Shown here: positions 31,091 through 42,620 of the stretch, piece after piece
Layout: each line of letters opens with the position of its first letter
Position numbering within the stretch: position 1 is the first letter of the stretch
DNA from: Lactifluus volemus
Taxonomy: Eukaryota > Basidiomycota > Agaricomycetes > Russulales > Russulaceae
Direction: 5' to 3'
DNA length: 64,000 nt
NCBI GenBank assembly: GCA_022376515.1
Contig: WTXI01000025.1
Location: 186,001 to 250,000 of the forward strand
Position numbers and translations under genes: made by a program
Notes under the pieces: model-generated
The model's input: only the letters and a program-made list of their open reading frames with translations
Databases searched by the model: none
Told to the model about the DNA's origin: nothing

Positions 31091-31811
31091 CTGCCTGTAG
31101 TTCTGTCAGATTACACCAATGATGAAGGATGCATTGCTTACAAACAAGCATTGCATCATCTCATTGTCTTACCTCATTGTTAACATATTCAATGAAGAAT
31201 AATGCCATATTAGTGATTGAAGAAGGCTCAGCATTGGAGTTGATGGTGTCTGTGCAAAGTGTGTTAGATTAAGAAGTGAGAGGTACTTCTAAACAATTAG
31301 GTGTTGGCTGAGCTAGAGGACCAGCTATCACTATCATCATTGAATAACTGAAATTCTTCACTGTTGTCATCTGTGACAGGCTTAATGCTCACAATTGTTA
31401 GAGCTAGAACACTCAATGTAGGAACAGTAAGAAACTTACTATTGCATGAGAATGCCGGCTATTACAAGTAGACTTGGATGGACAAGTGGTTTAGCATATA
31501 GCAGGCTCATGAATGCCTCATGAGGGACATCATTGACAACTTGGGTCTTCTTGGTGATAGACTGGGGGATGGCAAGATGATGATGTAGTCAGCAACTCAC
31601 CCTCAGTGTATGGGTGGTACAGATCTCACATGAGCACGAGAATATGTATGCCAACCCTTTCCAGTTGGTGGACAAGTGAGCACTTGGGTTGCAGGAGCCA
31701 AAGAATCTACCACCACCTCACAACTGTTAACTGCCTAGAAGACATTCAGTGGGCCTGGTCAGCTGATTCATTCACAATGTTACTTGGAAGAAAAAGTGAC
31801 AACAGTGTTCC
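31091..31811. other. No recognisable gene
   Basis: Sequence upstream of the hAT BED scrap. May contain its 5' region; no terminal repeat identified. Confidence 0.4.
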
Positions 31812-32001
31812 TGTTATTTGGGCTATTGTAGTGTCAGCCCAATGCTTCTTTGACTGTTTGCCTCCCTTATTTAGTATATGCTTAGTCAGGCTTGCCTTTA
31901 CTGCAGTGGATGGAGTTTTGGGGACTTCAGTCTCATTCTCTCTACTGCAGTCCCCTTGGTCCTCTGTGACTCAAGGGCCCTTCACAGCTCCAGTTAAAAC
32001 A
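31812..32001 (+). repeat. 190-bp solo LTR, family S, copy 3
   Basis: TGTTATTTGGGC... to ...CAGTTAAAACA with perfect duplication GTTCC (31807-31811 and 32002-32006). Confidence 0.88.
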
Positions 32002-34373
32002 GTTCCAGCCATCTTTGAAGTTATTAGAGATATTGACCTTTGTCACCACACCCAAAAATATGGTATGACTACAGTGTGTGTACCTGTAATCCTCCTGCAT
32101 CCATGACATGGCTTTCTCTCCTCCCATTGGTCACCTTACATTTTCAAACTGTGCACCATCATGCTACTTGCTTGTGACACCTCTAGTGAAAGAAGAATCT
32201 CCCAGAGTATCATTGATGGTGAGAAATCTGTCAAACTAACTACTATCTCTGCAGAGGTATGCTCCTTAATACTCCCATCACTGTATATATGATTTGTCTC
32301 ATAAAACACGGCAAGCCCAATGTTGTCCTTCAAAAATGTTATGCAGGTAAGGGTGTTAAATGACCACACTGTACTACTCTGCACTCATCACCCCCCATGA
32401 TGCACTGAACCAGACAGCAATTTCCACAATGATATGATAACTAAATACTGGCCAGGTGTGTCAATCCTTGCATCCTTTACAGCCTCATGTGTGGTGTCCC
32501 AGAAAAGCCTGCACTTCACCAGAATGCTTAGAGTGCTGGTGGTCCTTGAATCACCCATCATACTCCTTCTGCATATATTATGCAGGCCTCTATCAGACAA
32601 ACAGCTGGCAAAGAAAGAGTTGCAGTATTATTGAAAAAAAATGTTGGGTCACCAGCATGTGAGGCATAGCTAAAGGTATGTGTCACCAATCTAATAATGC
32701 ATAAGTCTCTTTTAACAAAACCCCTCAGTAAGGGAAATGTTGTGTGCCATCACAATGGCCATGGAGGTGCCAAATATGACATACAAAATAATGAAGGTTG
32801 AACAATGGCATCACAGTTGCCATGAAGGTGTTATATTACAGGGCAATTTAAACTGTCACCCTCCTATATAATTGTTTTATAAATGTGTAGACCAGATGAT
32901 TTATTAAAGATCTTGTCTCTCTGCTTCTGAGGTTGCCACCAAGAACACTACTAAGATGTGATGGTATGCAAGTTGGATTGCTAACCCAATGTGCTAAACT
33001 GCTCATTGTCAATGGTGCCTGTCAACCTTCACCAAGTGTGTGTGTGAGGTGAGCATTTCTTCCTTAAATATGGACTATATGGCATCGTGGACTCATCATT
33101 AGTTTCAACAACAATGTCATGATATATTTAGTTATATATGAGAGTACATGAGAAACTATACTTAAGAAAAAATCATGACAGATTTTCTCTTTTTGAAAAT
33201 TTGCCAAATTGTCAGAGGACATGGCCAGGGAGTTCTGACAGGTTGCTTGGGGACTAATACTTGCCTGGGACCCAATGTAGACCTTAGGGATGCCAACAAT
33301 GCTCTCAAGGTCCATGTTGGTGATGTTGGCAACATAAGTCTGCATGAAGCCCTCACTCTGACTGACATTGCCACCATACTTTGTCACTGAGGATTGCCCT
33401 TTACATAGATGTAAATGCCATTTTTGCCAAAACCAGTGTCAGTGCCTAAGAGGTTGTCCAGGAGGACATTTGTCAAATACTTGACTGCTTTACCTGTGAA
33501 TGTTAGCAATGTAAGCCTTTGTGAGGCCCTCACCTTGAGTGACATCACTGTCATACATGATGGATTGGGTCCTGCAAGTGTTGTGCTCACTGTAAGATCT
33601 TCACAAGGGTTGACTTGCACTTTCTTGGTGTACAAGGACTGAGGAGCACAATGACCATGGCAACAATACAGAGACCCTAAACTGGACCCAGAGCAGCACA
33701 CCATGGATCATGTGCTGCAAGCATTGTATGCAAGGTCTTGACAACCACCTAGTCAGACTTGGTATACAAGGGGACAACTGAAAAACAAAGACAAGACAGG
33801 GACATTGGAAACAGCTACAGTGACCAACTTGGAGAGCTATGTATCTGAGAAGTGAATCTGGGATGTACCTGGGGCACTTGTTGATATCCTCAGGGGCAAG
33901 CCAAACAACCAAACAACTTGCATCTGAATGCCAAATAAGGCAGTTGGGAACAGCAAAGTGTGCGACTGATGATGTCATCAGCAAGGAACTGTTCCCCCAA
34001 CTACAATTCTGGGAAGGCCCAGGCAAGCAGCAAAGAGGGGTGAAGACTAATCACATTGAAGGGAAAGTGATTGCAGACCAGATGGTAGTGGCTATGAGTA
34101 GTACTGGCAATGGTAACTCTCTGTGCAGAGGTGGTAAGCTGTTCCAAAATACAATCGATGCAGACCTTCAGACCTAATGAAAATAAGAGCTGGATTAGCA
34201 CTTAGATGTGGCTGTCATTCATCCCAATGTACTAACATCACTTGTAGCACTATTATTGTGATCCTTGAGGTGTTGTCCTTACAGACACAGATGAACCTAT
34301 GTGCAACAGGCATCCTTTCATTCTGGTATGGCAACCTTTTGGGAAGGCAAGAAATCTGTTAAGAGTGGTGTTT
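32002..34373. other. Unassigned stretch with one duplicated coding-like segment
   Basis: No gene recognised. On the minus strand 33387-33064 reads TKYGGNVSQSEGFMQTYVAN… and a second, broken version (YDSDVTQGEGLTKAYIANI) lies at about 33560-33490, so the segment is duplicated. The family is unknown to me. Confidence 0.35.
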
Positions 34374-34636
34374 ATCAGGAAAACCCATCTGGCCTTAAAG
34401 TGTATTAGATGCTCCTTAAAGCTTACTTAAGTGTCTTATTGACAGTGGTAAGTAGAAGGATCTAATTACCAATGTTAATAAGACACTTAAGTAAGCTCTA
34501 AGGAGCATCTAATACACTTTAAGGCCAGATGGGTTTTCCTGATGTAGAAGGATCTACTTACTACTGTCAATAAGACACTTAAGTAGGCTTTAAGGAGCAT
34601 CTAATATACTTTAAGGCCAGATGGGTTTTCCTGATG
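34374..34636. mobile_element. Palindromic MITE, three-arm variant
   Basis: One complete foldback (34374-34544) followed directly by a third arm to 34636, all of the CATCAGGAAAACCC family. Suggests a partial tandem or nested copy. Confidence 0.75.
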
Positions 34637-35128
34637 TTGGGTAATGCAGAAAGCAGAGGAGATAGGGTCTGACAGAGAATGGTGAAACAACAACAGGCAT
34701 TACACCAAAATAAGACAGTTGAAGACATAACCAATGATGTCATATCTATTCTGGGAAGTGACACCCAAGCAGCAGAAAGAGGGGCAGAAGACAAACAGAG
34801 TGTGTGAAGCAGAAGAGAGCACACTAAGCAGAAAGAGAGAAAGCCACTCTGAGGGTGATTAATGAGGATGAACTCATCAGTATAGAATAGCAAGTTAGTG
34901 TTGCTGTGGCTCATGAGCCACTAGGCCAAAATTGCCTGAGCCGAGCCAATTTTGGCCTGGCGGCTCACGAGCCGTGGCAACACTATAGCAAGTAGAGCCT
35001 GAGAGAGTCAATACTATGGAAGAGTTCTTACCTGTTACTATGTTCCTGGCACCCAGATGGATAAAGACTAGGACATCTGCCTTTGAAGCCCTACCCATTA
35101 CTGTCTCCTTTATGTTACCCCCCCTGGA
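34637..35128. other. Spacer containing an 86-bp palindromic MITE (34898-34983)
   Basis: GTGTTGC… and …GCAACAC arms with centre AATTGCCTGAGCCGAGCCAATT, flanked by TA on both sides (34896-34897 and 34984-34985), as for Tc1/mariner-type MITEs. Nothing else recognised. Confidence 0.55.
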
Positions 35129-36316
35129 TAGTGATCAACAGGGGTATCTCAAACCCCTGGGGTTTGAGGGTAGGGTAACTGTGGGATAAGGGTAAGGGTA
35201 TGTCTTCACATACCCCAACAGACCCCCAGACCCCAGAGGTATCCCAGATGCCATAGCAGGTGAAGACAATAGGGGAGTAACAGAGGAGATGTCTGAGGAT
35301 GCAACAGGAGGAGATGTGTTGGTAGGGGCCCAGGCATACTCAGAGAAGCAATTAGAGGAGCAGGGGGGAGGTGGTGGTGGTGGAGATGGATGCTGTGATG
35401 AGGTGCAGTGGTATGCATATGGCAGGAAGGCAAGAAGAACAACAGGAGAATAGGGGAGGTGAGAATGGATGCTATGGCAATGCGTAGCAGCACACACACA
35501 GCAAGGAGACAAGGTGAATAACAGGGTGGTAGAGAAGGAGGGAGTGGATGCTATGGCAATGTGCGGTAGTGCGCACGTGACAGTGAGGTGAGGGGAACAG
35601 CAAGGGGGCGGAGGCAGCACGAGTGGATGTTGTGGCAAGGTGCAGTAGCATGCATGGTAGGGAAGGGGCCAGAGAAGCAGGGTGATGAGGAGGTAGTAGA
35701 AATGGATGCTTTTATGAGATGCAGTGGTGCACATGTGAAAGAGAGGTGAGGGAGACAACAGCAGAGTGGACGAGGTAGAAATGGATGCTGTGGAGAAGCA
35801 CAGTGGCACACACATGGCAGGGAAGTGAAAGGGGCAATAGGATGATAGATGAGACAGGGTTGGATGATATGGTGAGGCACAGTGGCACACATGCAGCAGG
35901 GAGTTAATAAGAGAGGCAAGGAGGAAGGCAGAGGCAGAAATGGACACTGTGATGAGGTACAGTGGCATGCAGGCAAAATGTAGGTGAGATGAACAACAGG
36001 AGGGTAGATGAGGTAACAAGAAAAGATGTTTTGGCAAAGTGCAGAAGTGTGCATGCAGCAGGAAGACAATAATGGAAGCAAGGAGATAGGGAGAGGTGGA
36101 AACAGATGCTTTAATTAGGTGCAGTGGGGTGGCAGTGGCAGCAGCAGTAGGTAGAGACAATGGTACACACAGTGACACACTAACCTCTAGGTCAGATCTG
36201 TGTACCCCTGCCTGTACCCCACAAAAAACCCAACCCCAGCCTTGGGGTAAGGGTTTGCTGGGGTAAGGGTAAGGGTATCAATAAATATACCCCCAGGTTA
36301 CCCTTGTTGGTCACTA
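35129..36316 (-). mobile_element. hAT-like non-autonomous element, complete copy
   Basis: Terminal inverted repeats TAGTGATCAACAGGGGTA and (reverse) TAGTGACCAACAAGGGTA fit the hAT YARNG end rule. Subterminal GGGTAA/GGGTA motifs lie at both ends. The centre is a degenerate ~100-base tandem repeat that creates long meaningless ORFs. Expected 8-bp flanks (CCCCTGGA, CCAACTCC) do not match. It separates the pol remnant of element C from anything to its left. Confidence 0.65.
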
Positions 36317-36324
36317 CCAACTCC

Positions 36325-36589
36325 CCAAAACGTGGAAGATACATAACATATTCCACATGTCACTCCTAATGTCATACAAAGAAATGGAGAAACATGGGGC
36401 AAACCTCGAGGAACCACCACCTGACATTATCAATGAACAAGAAAAATATGAAGTTGAACAGGTGCTGGATATGAGGATATGCCATAAAAAGCTCTAATAT
36501 CAGATCAGATAGAAGGTGAAACAGAAGATACTGTACCTGGGAACCCTGTGACAATGTACACACCCCCAACCTTATCGTAGAATTCACCC
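36325..36589 (+). pseudogene. Element C pol C-terminus with chromodomain remnant
   Basis: TWKIHNIFHMSLLMSYKEME…EEPPPDIINE…YEVEQVLDMR aligns with element B SWKIHDVFHASLLSPYKETE…EEPPPDLIKG…YEVDQILDMR. Stops follow inside the chromodomain. Confidence 0.85.
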
Positions 36590-36594
36590 AAAAA

Positions 36595-37040
36595 TGTTAC
36601 GGATTTGTCTGGACCTATGCCTTCCTGTTGCCTCATGTTTTTCATTTCTGTCTACATTCTCGCTTATGGACAGAGCCTCACCTTGTACGACACAGAACAG
36701 CCTATTCATGACTCACAGTGACTCTTATGACATCATTAGCCTAGAACTTCGATAATGTCATAGTTAGACCCAGGCTCATGACATCATTACTGATGTCACT
36801 TACCCTTCGCCCTGTATCGTATATAAGACTCCTCATCTTGTGTCCTTGTTCTCCAGCTTGGACTTCTCTCCAATACTAGCCTCTTGAATCTCCTCACAAT
36901 CCCCCTGTGATCCTCTTTCCCTCTTGAAGCCCTCTAAGTGCTATAACTTAGCTAGACCCAACTGAGACTTGCATCTCTGTTAGTCCTCTCTTAAACAACT
37001 TGATTCTATCTTAGGAACTAGAAACAGCTAGTCTCTAACA
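36595..37040 (+). repeat. Solo LTR of the element B family
   Basis: 446 bp, TGTTACGG... to ...CTCTAACA, with AAAAA on each side (36590-36594 and 37041-37045). Contains GTATATAAG and CAGCTTGGACTT like the B LTRs, on the plus strand. Clearly diverged from B. Confidence 0.88.
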
Positions 37041-37153
37041 AAAAACACCCAACCAAAGCACTTAAACTAGGCATAAATACAAGCAAAATCCAATCTCAAA
37101 CCGTCAATATCCACTTCATCCACATCTCCCCTATCCTTTTCTATAATTCACAA

Positions 37154-38310
37154 ATGTCTAACTCCTCCATGAACTCCTACCACACACCTGCCAGAATTGA
37201 CCCTATTTATGAAGAAATCCTCCATATTGTCAGTGAAGTCCTGGATGTGGCAGAAGTCATCCTGGGTGGCTTGCCCCCACTGACACCATCGCCTCCCAGG
37301 TCACCCTTCTATCATGTCCGCTCCCCATCCTTAAAGTCAAGAAAGAAGAAGAGAACATCCCACACCTCTTCATGTCACCTCCAGTGAGGGAGCTCTCAGC
37401 TACCCCAGAGAGCTTCCACAAATACAATCACTGCAACCCAAATGACTACACCTTCACCCTAAAAGACCTGTCTGGAGAATGGGTCTGTGTGGAGTTTGTA
37501 AAGGACCACCTGGACCATGATGATTCCATCATCAAAGGTCTCACAGTGTATGGTAAAGGGCCCTATGAAGCCCCACTTACCATGTGTGCCCTGGTCTGGG
37601 GCTGCACCTCCACCCTTGAAGACAAGAAACTCATAGCCAACCACAATCTCTTCAAGCAAACAGTAGACAATGCCCTCAATGACCTAGGGAACCCTGGACT
37701 GAAGGCAGAGGTTGGGTGATACCATGCACTCCAATGCAAACTAGACCAAATCCTGGAAAGGGAGTACATACTCGACCATAAAGCAAGCATGCAAGCACAG
37801 CAAATGAGGGAGTATAGGCAATGCCTCCACACCTCCTGCTTCTTCGAACATCTCATGCCACTCATTACCAGCAATGACCTGACCCTCAGGGTTCTACCGT
37901 GCTCCAGAACCAACTCACCCCCAATTGCCATCCCTAATGCAGACATTCAAGAAAGGATGATTAATCTCCACAGAAGGCTCCAAGGCGGTGCAGGTAGCCA
38001 AGAAAGGCAAGACAAGAAGGCATGCAAGAACCCCAGAAAGTATCACTGGTACCCTCAAGGTCACAAATGCTGCTGGTGTGGAAAAGGAGGCCACAGCGAC
38101 AACTAGTGTTACTTCCCTCACACCAAATGTCCTCTCCAAGGCCCATGTGAAGTTAGGTGGGCCCACAAGTTCTACAATCATGCCAAGTGCCCCAATGTGT
38201 GAAAGAAGATGGCCAGGAAAAATGAGGAATATGCTAACAACTGGGGGATAGACAACAGCAACTACAATAATGACATCCACAACCTGGATGTCAATTTCTG
38301 GGAGTCATAG
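37154..38310 (+). pseudogene. Extra 3' ORF of element C (zinc knuckle)
   Basis: Homologue of the 425-aa ORF of element B. The N-terminus (MSNSSMNSYHTPARIDP…) is in one frame, then a frameshift near 37380 leads to …NDYTFTLKDLSGEWVCVEFVKD…GKGPYEAPL…DNALNDLGNPGLKAEV, a TGA at 37718, a long middle, then CCWCGKGGHSDN(stop)C near 38070-38108 and the tail NDIHNLDVNFWES. The knuckle spacing CX2CX4HX4C and the IHNLD..FWE tail match B although most of the linker has diverged. Confidence 0.82.
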
Positions 38311-38351
38311 TAAGGTGGTTAGTGGGACAGCCACTCTAAGATAGGAGGTAA

Positions 38352-38850
38352 TGTTACAGTCATATGGTCACTGCCTCTCTTATGTAAATTTTCTCACATG
38401 ATTGATTACCTACAATTCTTGCACCCAGACTGAGTACTGTACAATTACATAAGCCACATGACTCGAGCTGACTCAACTCATGATGGCTTATTATGACTCA
38501 TCACCATGAGTTACACTGACTCCCTATCTACAACTCATACTGACTCCTTCTGACTAGGATAGCTCATGTACTGTATATAAGGACCCTTGCTTAGGCCTTA
38601 GCTCACCAGCTTGGACTTAAGCCTACAATATGAGCTTACTGTTCTGAGAACCATTCACTTCACTCCTGAACCTCTCAGACCTCTGATCTCTATCTCACAC
38701 CATCAGTAACACTGCAAGTTACTGCTAATACTTTGTCATGCAACTGTTGACTTAGTACTTTCTGAACTTGACCCTTATTGATTGACATCACTAAGGTTTA
38801 CCTGAACCACCTGACTCTACCAAGAGCATAGGAACCACTCATTTCTAACA
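38352..38850 (+). repeat. 3' LTR of element C (499 bp)
   Basis: Starts TGTTACAGTC directly after the purine tract TAGGAGGTAA, ends TTTCTAACA. TATATAAGG near 38574 is followed about 34 bases on by AGCTTGGACTT, the same seed as in element B. Confidence 0.8.
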
Positions 38851-39023
38851 TTATTTGCACAAACCTTAGTTTAACCTCCCATAAGTGTCTTCATGAGTGA
38901 AAGTACCTTTTCACTCCAAATACACTCATGCCCATCCCTCGGTTGAATGCACAGATCCTCCTTTGTCCATCTGCCACAGTCTATCCCATTTGGGAACTGT
39001 AACTCTGCTCATCATGTGCGCTG

Positions 39024-39195
39024 CATCAGGAAAACCCATCTGGCCTTAAAGTGTATTAGATGCTCCTTAAAGCTTACTTAAGTGACTTATTAACAGTGGT
39101 AAGTAGAAGGATCTAATTACTAATGTCAATAAGACACTTAAGTAAGCTCTAAGGAGCATCTAATACACTTTAAGGTTAGATAGGTTTTCCTGATG
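39024..39195. mobile_element. 172-bp palindromic MITE, copy 3
   Basis: Same termini and length as 23169-23340. Sits inside a repeat (38851-39390) that is the reverse of 57460-57880. Confidence 0.85.
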
Positions 39196-39269
39196 TGGCC
39201 CATTCTACCTGCCCCACATGATATAAACTTGAGAGCACTCACATACAAATCTATCCTTGCAAAACTTGT

Positions 39270-39390
39270 CCACTCATGCTTGCATTTGACCATTTAGCAT
39301 GCCAAGTAATTGTCTACTTGTTCCACCAAATTGCCAGACCCAAATAAAGCTCACTTTGAGCCACGGTCCCTGTGAACCATGACAATGCTC
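39270..39390 (-). repeat. Copia-associated repeat, reverse of 57460-57540
   Basis: Minus strand SQGPWLKVSFI…TSRQLLG matches the plus-strand segment after the copia gag near 57460. Confidence 0.5.
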
Positions 39391-39526
39391 CTCCTTAGTG
39401 GGAACACACCTACATGTTGGCACTGCAATAAGATTGATTAAGTCACAAATGATATGTAGACATAACATCACCCTGACATTATACATCATTGCAACTTATC
39501 ACATGTATTATAACTGGCATGAGTAC

Positions 39527-39765
39527 TTATTGTTGTTTTCACGTGACCTGGCAAAGCGTCATAAAATAAAAATAAAAATTCATGTAAATTTGGAAATGCT
39601 GTATCTTGTTCAAATCTTGATGAATCTTGATGAAAACAATACCACTGTGCTCGGAATAATTCCGACTACCTCTCTGAGTTGCACTGAGCATGAGATCTCC
39701 AATATTTCAAAATATCGTGTTCTGAGCTCTGAGGCAGAGCTCCCCTAGTTCTCCTGCTTTCGGAA
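39527..39765 (+). repeat. 240-bp repeat, inverted copy at 54107-54345
   Basis: From about TTGTTGTTTTCACGTGACC to GAGCTCTGAGGCAGAGCTCC. Includes a tandem ATCTTGATGA pair. Both copies keep an open frame (…KIKIKIHVNLEMLYLVQIL…), but I recognise no protein. Confidence 0.6.
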
Positions 39766-40079
39766 GGATGCCAATCAGCATCATTGGTGTATGGTTGGGT
39801 TTCCAATGAATGAATCACCACACAACTTGATCATTATAGTATTCATAGTATCTAAAGCAGTGTCATTTATGCACTTTCAAAGCACATAGGCACCACCACA
39901 CAACCAAGCGTGCATGATGATAACACATCAACTCCAGTCTATTGTCATCATCATTGCCATCGCCATCTAGGAGAATCAAAGCAAGATGAAACAAAAATGC
40001 TTTGCTAGCCAGATGGTAAGTGGGCTCTTGCTACTCCTATCGCCATGTCAGCCACTGCTCCTCCACCTCCTCAGTTTTG

Positions 40080-40278
40080 GAAACGCCGCTCTGGCCAAAG
40101 CAGTGCAATTGAGCAACCCATCAGGCACTTTCACAATCTTGACAGGACTAAGGTCAAGTGTCCATTTGGTTTGACCGCGGAGGAATGCTGGTTCTTCCTC
40201 CTGGACCTCCACATCCAACTTCTCTTCTACCTCAGCTTGTGTCACTGGGTTAGTGAAGTCTTTGTCAAGGTCGACCAT
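40080..40278 (-). pseudogene. Prp22/DHX8-type helicase fragment
   Basis: VEEKLDVEVQEEEPAFLRGQ…LDLSPVKIVKVPDG matches the region just before the helicase core in Prp22/DHX8 spliceosomal RNA helicases. The match fades after …ALARAAFPK. No helicase motifs are present. It follows the adenylate kinase fragment on the same strand, so it is out of its native context. Confidence 0.65.
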
Positions 40279-40449
40279 GACATTGGTATTGTAATTTACA
40301 TGGCTGGCAATGGGCAGGGGGGCAGGATGTGGCCGCGTGGGTAGTTAGGTCAGATGGGTGCAGGCGGTGGGCAGGTCGAATGGGCGTAGGTGAAGGGGGC
40401 AGTGGTATGGCCGAGGGGGGGGCAGGCCCAAAAAGGGGGCAGATGGGCA

Positions 40450-40963
40450 CGGATGCCTGGTTATTCTCGAGTTGATCCTGAATCATGATGGAGTCAGAGA
40501 CAAGCCCACCAGCATTCATAATTTTTTTCATCTCGATGCTGAGTGACGTCTTTTTGGCAACCTGCTCACGCAGCATGTTGCCCATCACGAGGTGACAGAT
40601 GCAGAATTCGTTGCGTATGTGCAGCGCTTGTGTGCCCTTGCCTGGGCCAGTCAAAGAACAAAATCAGAGAGAAGGGAAGGGAAAAACAAAAATGCAGAAC
40701 ACGGATGTACCTGCACCTGGGGACCCGATGAGGATGGTACGGAGTTGTTGCGCTGGCGTGGGCAGTTTGGATGCCACTTTTACCTTGAGCTCCTTAATCT
40801 TGTCTGTGAGCTGGGCCACTAGGGGGAGCTGCTGAAGAAGTGGAGGTGAGAGGTAGGAGGTCACATGGGCGATTTGAAGTGGCATGTGCACACCTCTTGA
40901 GTCAATACGAGTATTGTACTGTTGGAGTGTATTGCTGATTTGGGAGGTGCTATTGGATGCCAA
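40450..40963 (-). pseudogene. Adenylate kinase fragment (two exons, no C-terminus)
   Basis: Exon 1 ends …PTPAQQLRTILIGSPGAG; a GTACAT...CCAG intron splits the P-loop; exon 2 reads [20 protein letters not shown]…LREQVAKKT…[13 protein letters not shown]…LENNQA. The usual ATGDML is MGNML, changing a conserved Asp. The LID and C-terminal half are missing. It would make AMP/ATP to ADP if whole; here it looks like a captured fragment. Confidence 0.8.
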
Positions 40964-40999
40964 GGGAGAGGGAGATTTGGCTGTGGGAGGCCAGAGGAG

Positions 41000-42092
41000 C
41001 CTGAGGAAGGCGATGCCATCGCAGCCGGCAGCCTGATGCCAAAACTTTGCATACCTCGCCCATCACGTGTGATAGGCCATCGGACCCACCCCATCGCAGC
41101 GCTGTCAGCCCATCCTTGACGAGAAAGAGCAGCGTAAAAAAAGAGAGGAGAGGTACGAGATGACCAACTCACTAAATTTCCCATCTGTCCCGTCTGTACC
41201 TGGGTCGAAGTGCTCCACAAGTGCGGACGGATCACCTGGCTGGAGCTTGATGCACACCCTGAGCACACATGTGCATGCCATGCGAGAAAAGTGTTGACAA
41301 AATGGCGCACAGCGTGCTCGAGTATCGTGGGTTGTTATCAGCCAATTCCCCCACCTTTTGTGAGTGCTGGGCTGTGAGACAAGGAGGTGGACCAGCTGAC
41401 AGGTTTGGGCTCCGGCCGTTTATACATGTCAAGGCGGTGGCGGTAGTGCAGCATGGCAGCTTGGCAAGAGATATGTGGGAGAGTGAGAAAGAGGATGACT
41501 GGGTGGGCAGCGAGTGCTGTGAGTATGGTGAGTGTCCTGAATGGGGCAATGTGTTTCGCATGCAGGGATACCGAGAATTTGAAGGCGCCCATTGGGTTGT
41601 ATAGATGAACTTGGATATGCGGCAGTACTACGTGCGCGAATGGAGATGGTGTAGATGCCACGATAGGACATTGAACAGACGTGAAAAGCACATGGGAAGG
41701 ACCATTGGTGGTCAAAACTGTGAAACATGAAGAAAGCTGTCAGACGGGATCAAAAGACCTACTTGGCGTCAGGTGCTAACTTCAAGGATATGAACATGGC
41801 GTTCGCCAAAGGTATTGTGAATCTGTAGTGTCATACAAGGTGATGCTTCAAACATTGGAGAGGCACGCTGGATACGAACCTCGAGCACTACGACGATGGG
41901 GAGGCGTGTATGGGTGGTTATCAAGTGAAGAACGTATGCTCGTGAGGATATTTTGTAATCGTGTAGTCGAGGAATATTAGGGTAGTAGAGTACATAGGAT
42001 AAGCCAAGGATGACAGGAAGGTGATCCCATCCAGGGATATAGGCCCCAGCCCCGTAGATGCAGGTGCTGTTGGGGGTGGATGTCCAGCCCAT
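41000..42092 (-). pseudogene. DUF1365-type protein fragments
   Basis: 42092-41769: …RIQRASPMFEASP…NTFGERHVHILEV. 41728-41640: FDHQWSFPCAFHVC…RGIYTISIR, the DUF1365 block. 41715-41338: HIQVHLYNPMGAFKFSVSL…LHYRHRLDMYKRPEPKPVSW. 41300-41180, in a shifted frame: KLQPGDPSALVEHFDPG. Intron-like gaps and at least one frameshift separate them. DUF1365 proteins are often linked to a lipid methyltransferase; none is seen here. Confidence 0.7.
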
Positions 42093-42620
42093 TTTACTAT
42101 ACCCTTTCTGCTTCGAAATGACTTACTATCCCTTTTATTAGTTCTAGTATATTGTCCGAGGCCCCCTCTCGCATTTCAGAAGGGCGCAGCCTCACTTGAG
42201 GGTCGAGCGTGCCACTCGTGATACCAATGTGTGATACCTCCCGATTTTCAGACTCGTTTTCTCTCATATCACACTATATTACAGCAATTAGTAGTTAAAT
42301 GAGTAGCTACTATGGACAGGTATATAGTCGTATCGAATCCAGTTGTATGGGCATCAAATTGCCCCATTTTTGTTTCCCCCTTCTCATGCTGCACAACTTC
42401 TCATATTTTTGCCTTCCCCCCACTCATTTTCATTTGCTTTTGCTCTCAGACCTTCAATTTCTTCTCTATGTACTAGTACTGCTTGACAAAAAAACAATGT
42501 TGATTGAAAATTTCTATAATGACCTAACAAGCTAGTAAAGGTACTAGTAAGAACTATCATCTCCAAGTGTCCCATTATCATTGACAGTTAGAATTACCAA
42601 AGTACCCCTTTTGATTGCAT
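42093..42620. other. Spacer, nothing recognised
   Basis: Contains GTGTGATACC...TATCACAC (about 42228-42275) as a weak inverted repeat that could mark a transposon edge. Confidence 0.3.

Larger units (their letters stand above)
36317..38850 (+). mobile_element. Ty3/gypsy element C, 3' portion
   Basis: Plus-strand remnant in the order: integrase C-terminus with chromodomain, extra 3' ORF, polypurine tract, 3' LTR. Closest to element B in pol and in the 3' ORF, but its LTR differs. A solo LTR of the B family (36595-37040) has landed between pol and the 3' ORF. Everything upstream of 36317 was lost at the hAT-like element. Confidence 0.88.

Noticed and set aside
35135..36178. 347-aa minus-strand ORF
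   Set aside because: Same minisatellite as 26316-27099; compositional.
35121..36324. 8-bp duplication for the hAT-like element
   Set aside because: CCCCTGGA and CCAACTCC do not match; the site may have been rearranged.
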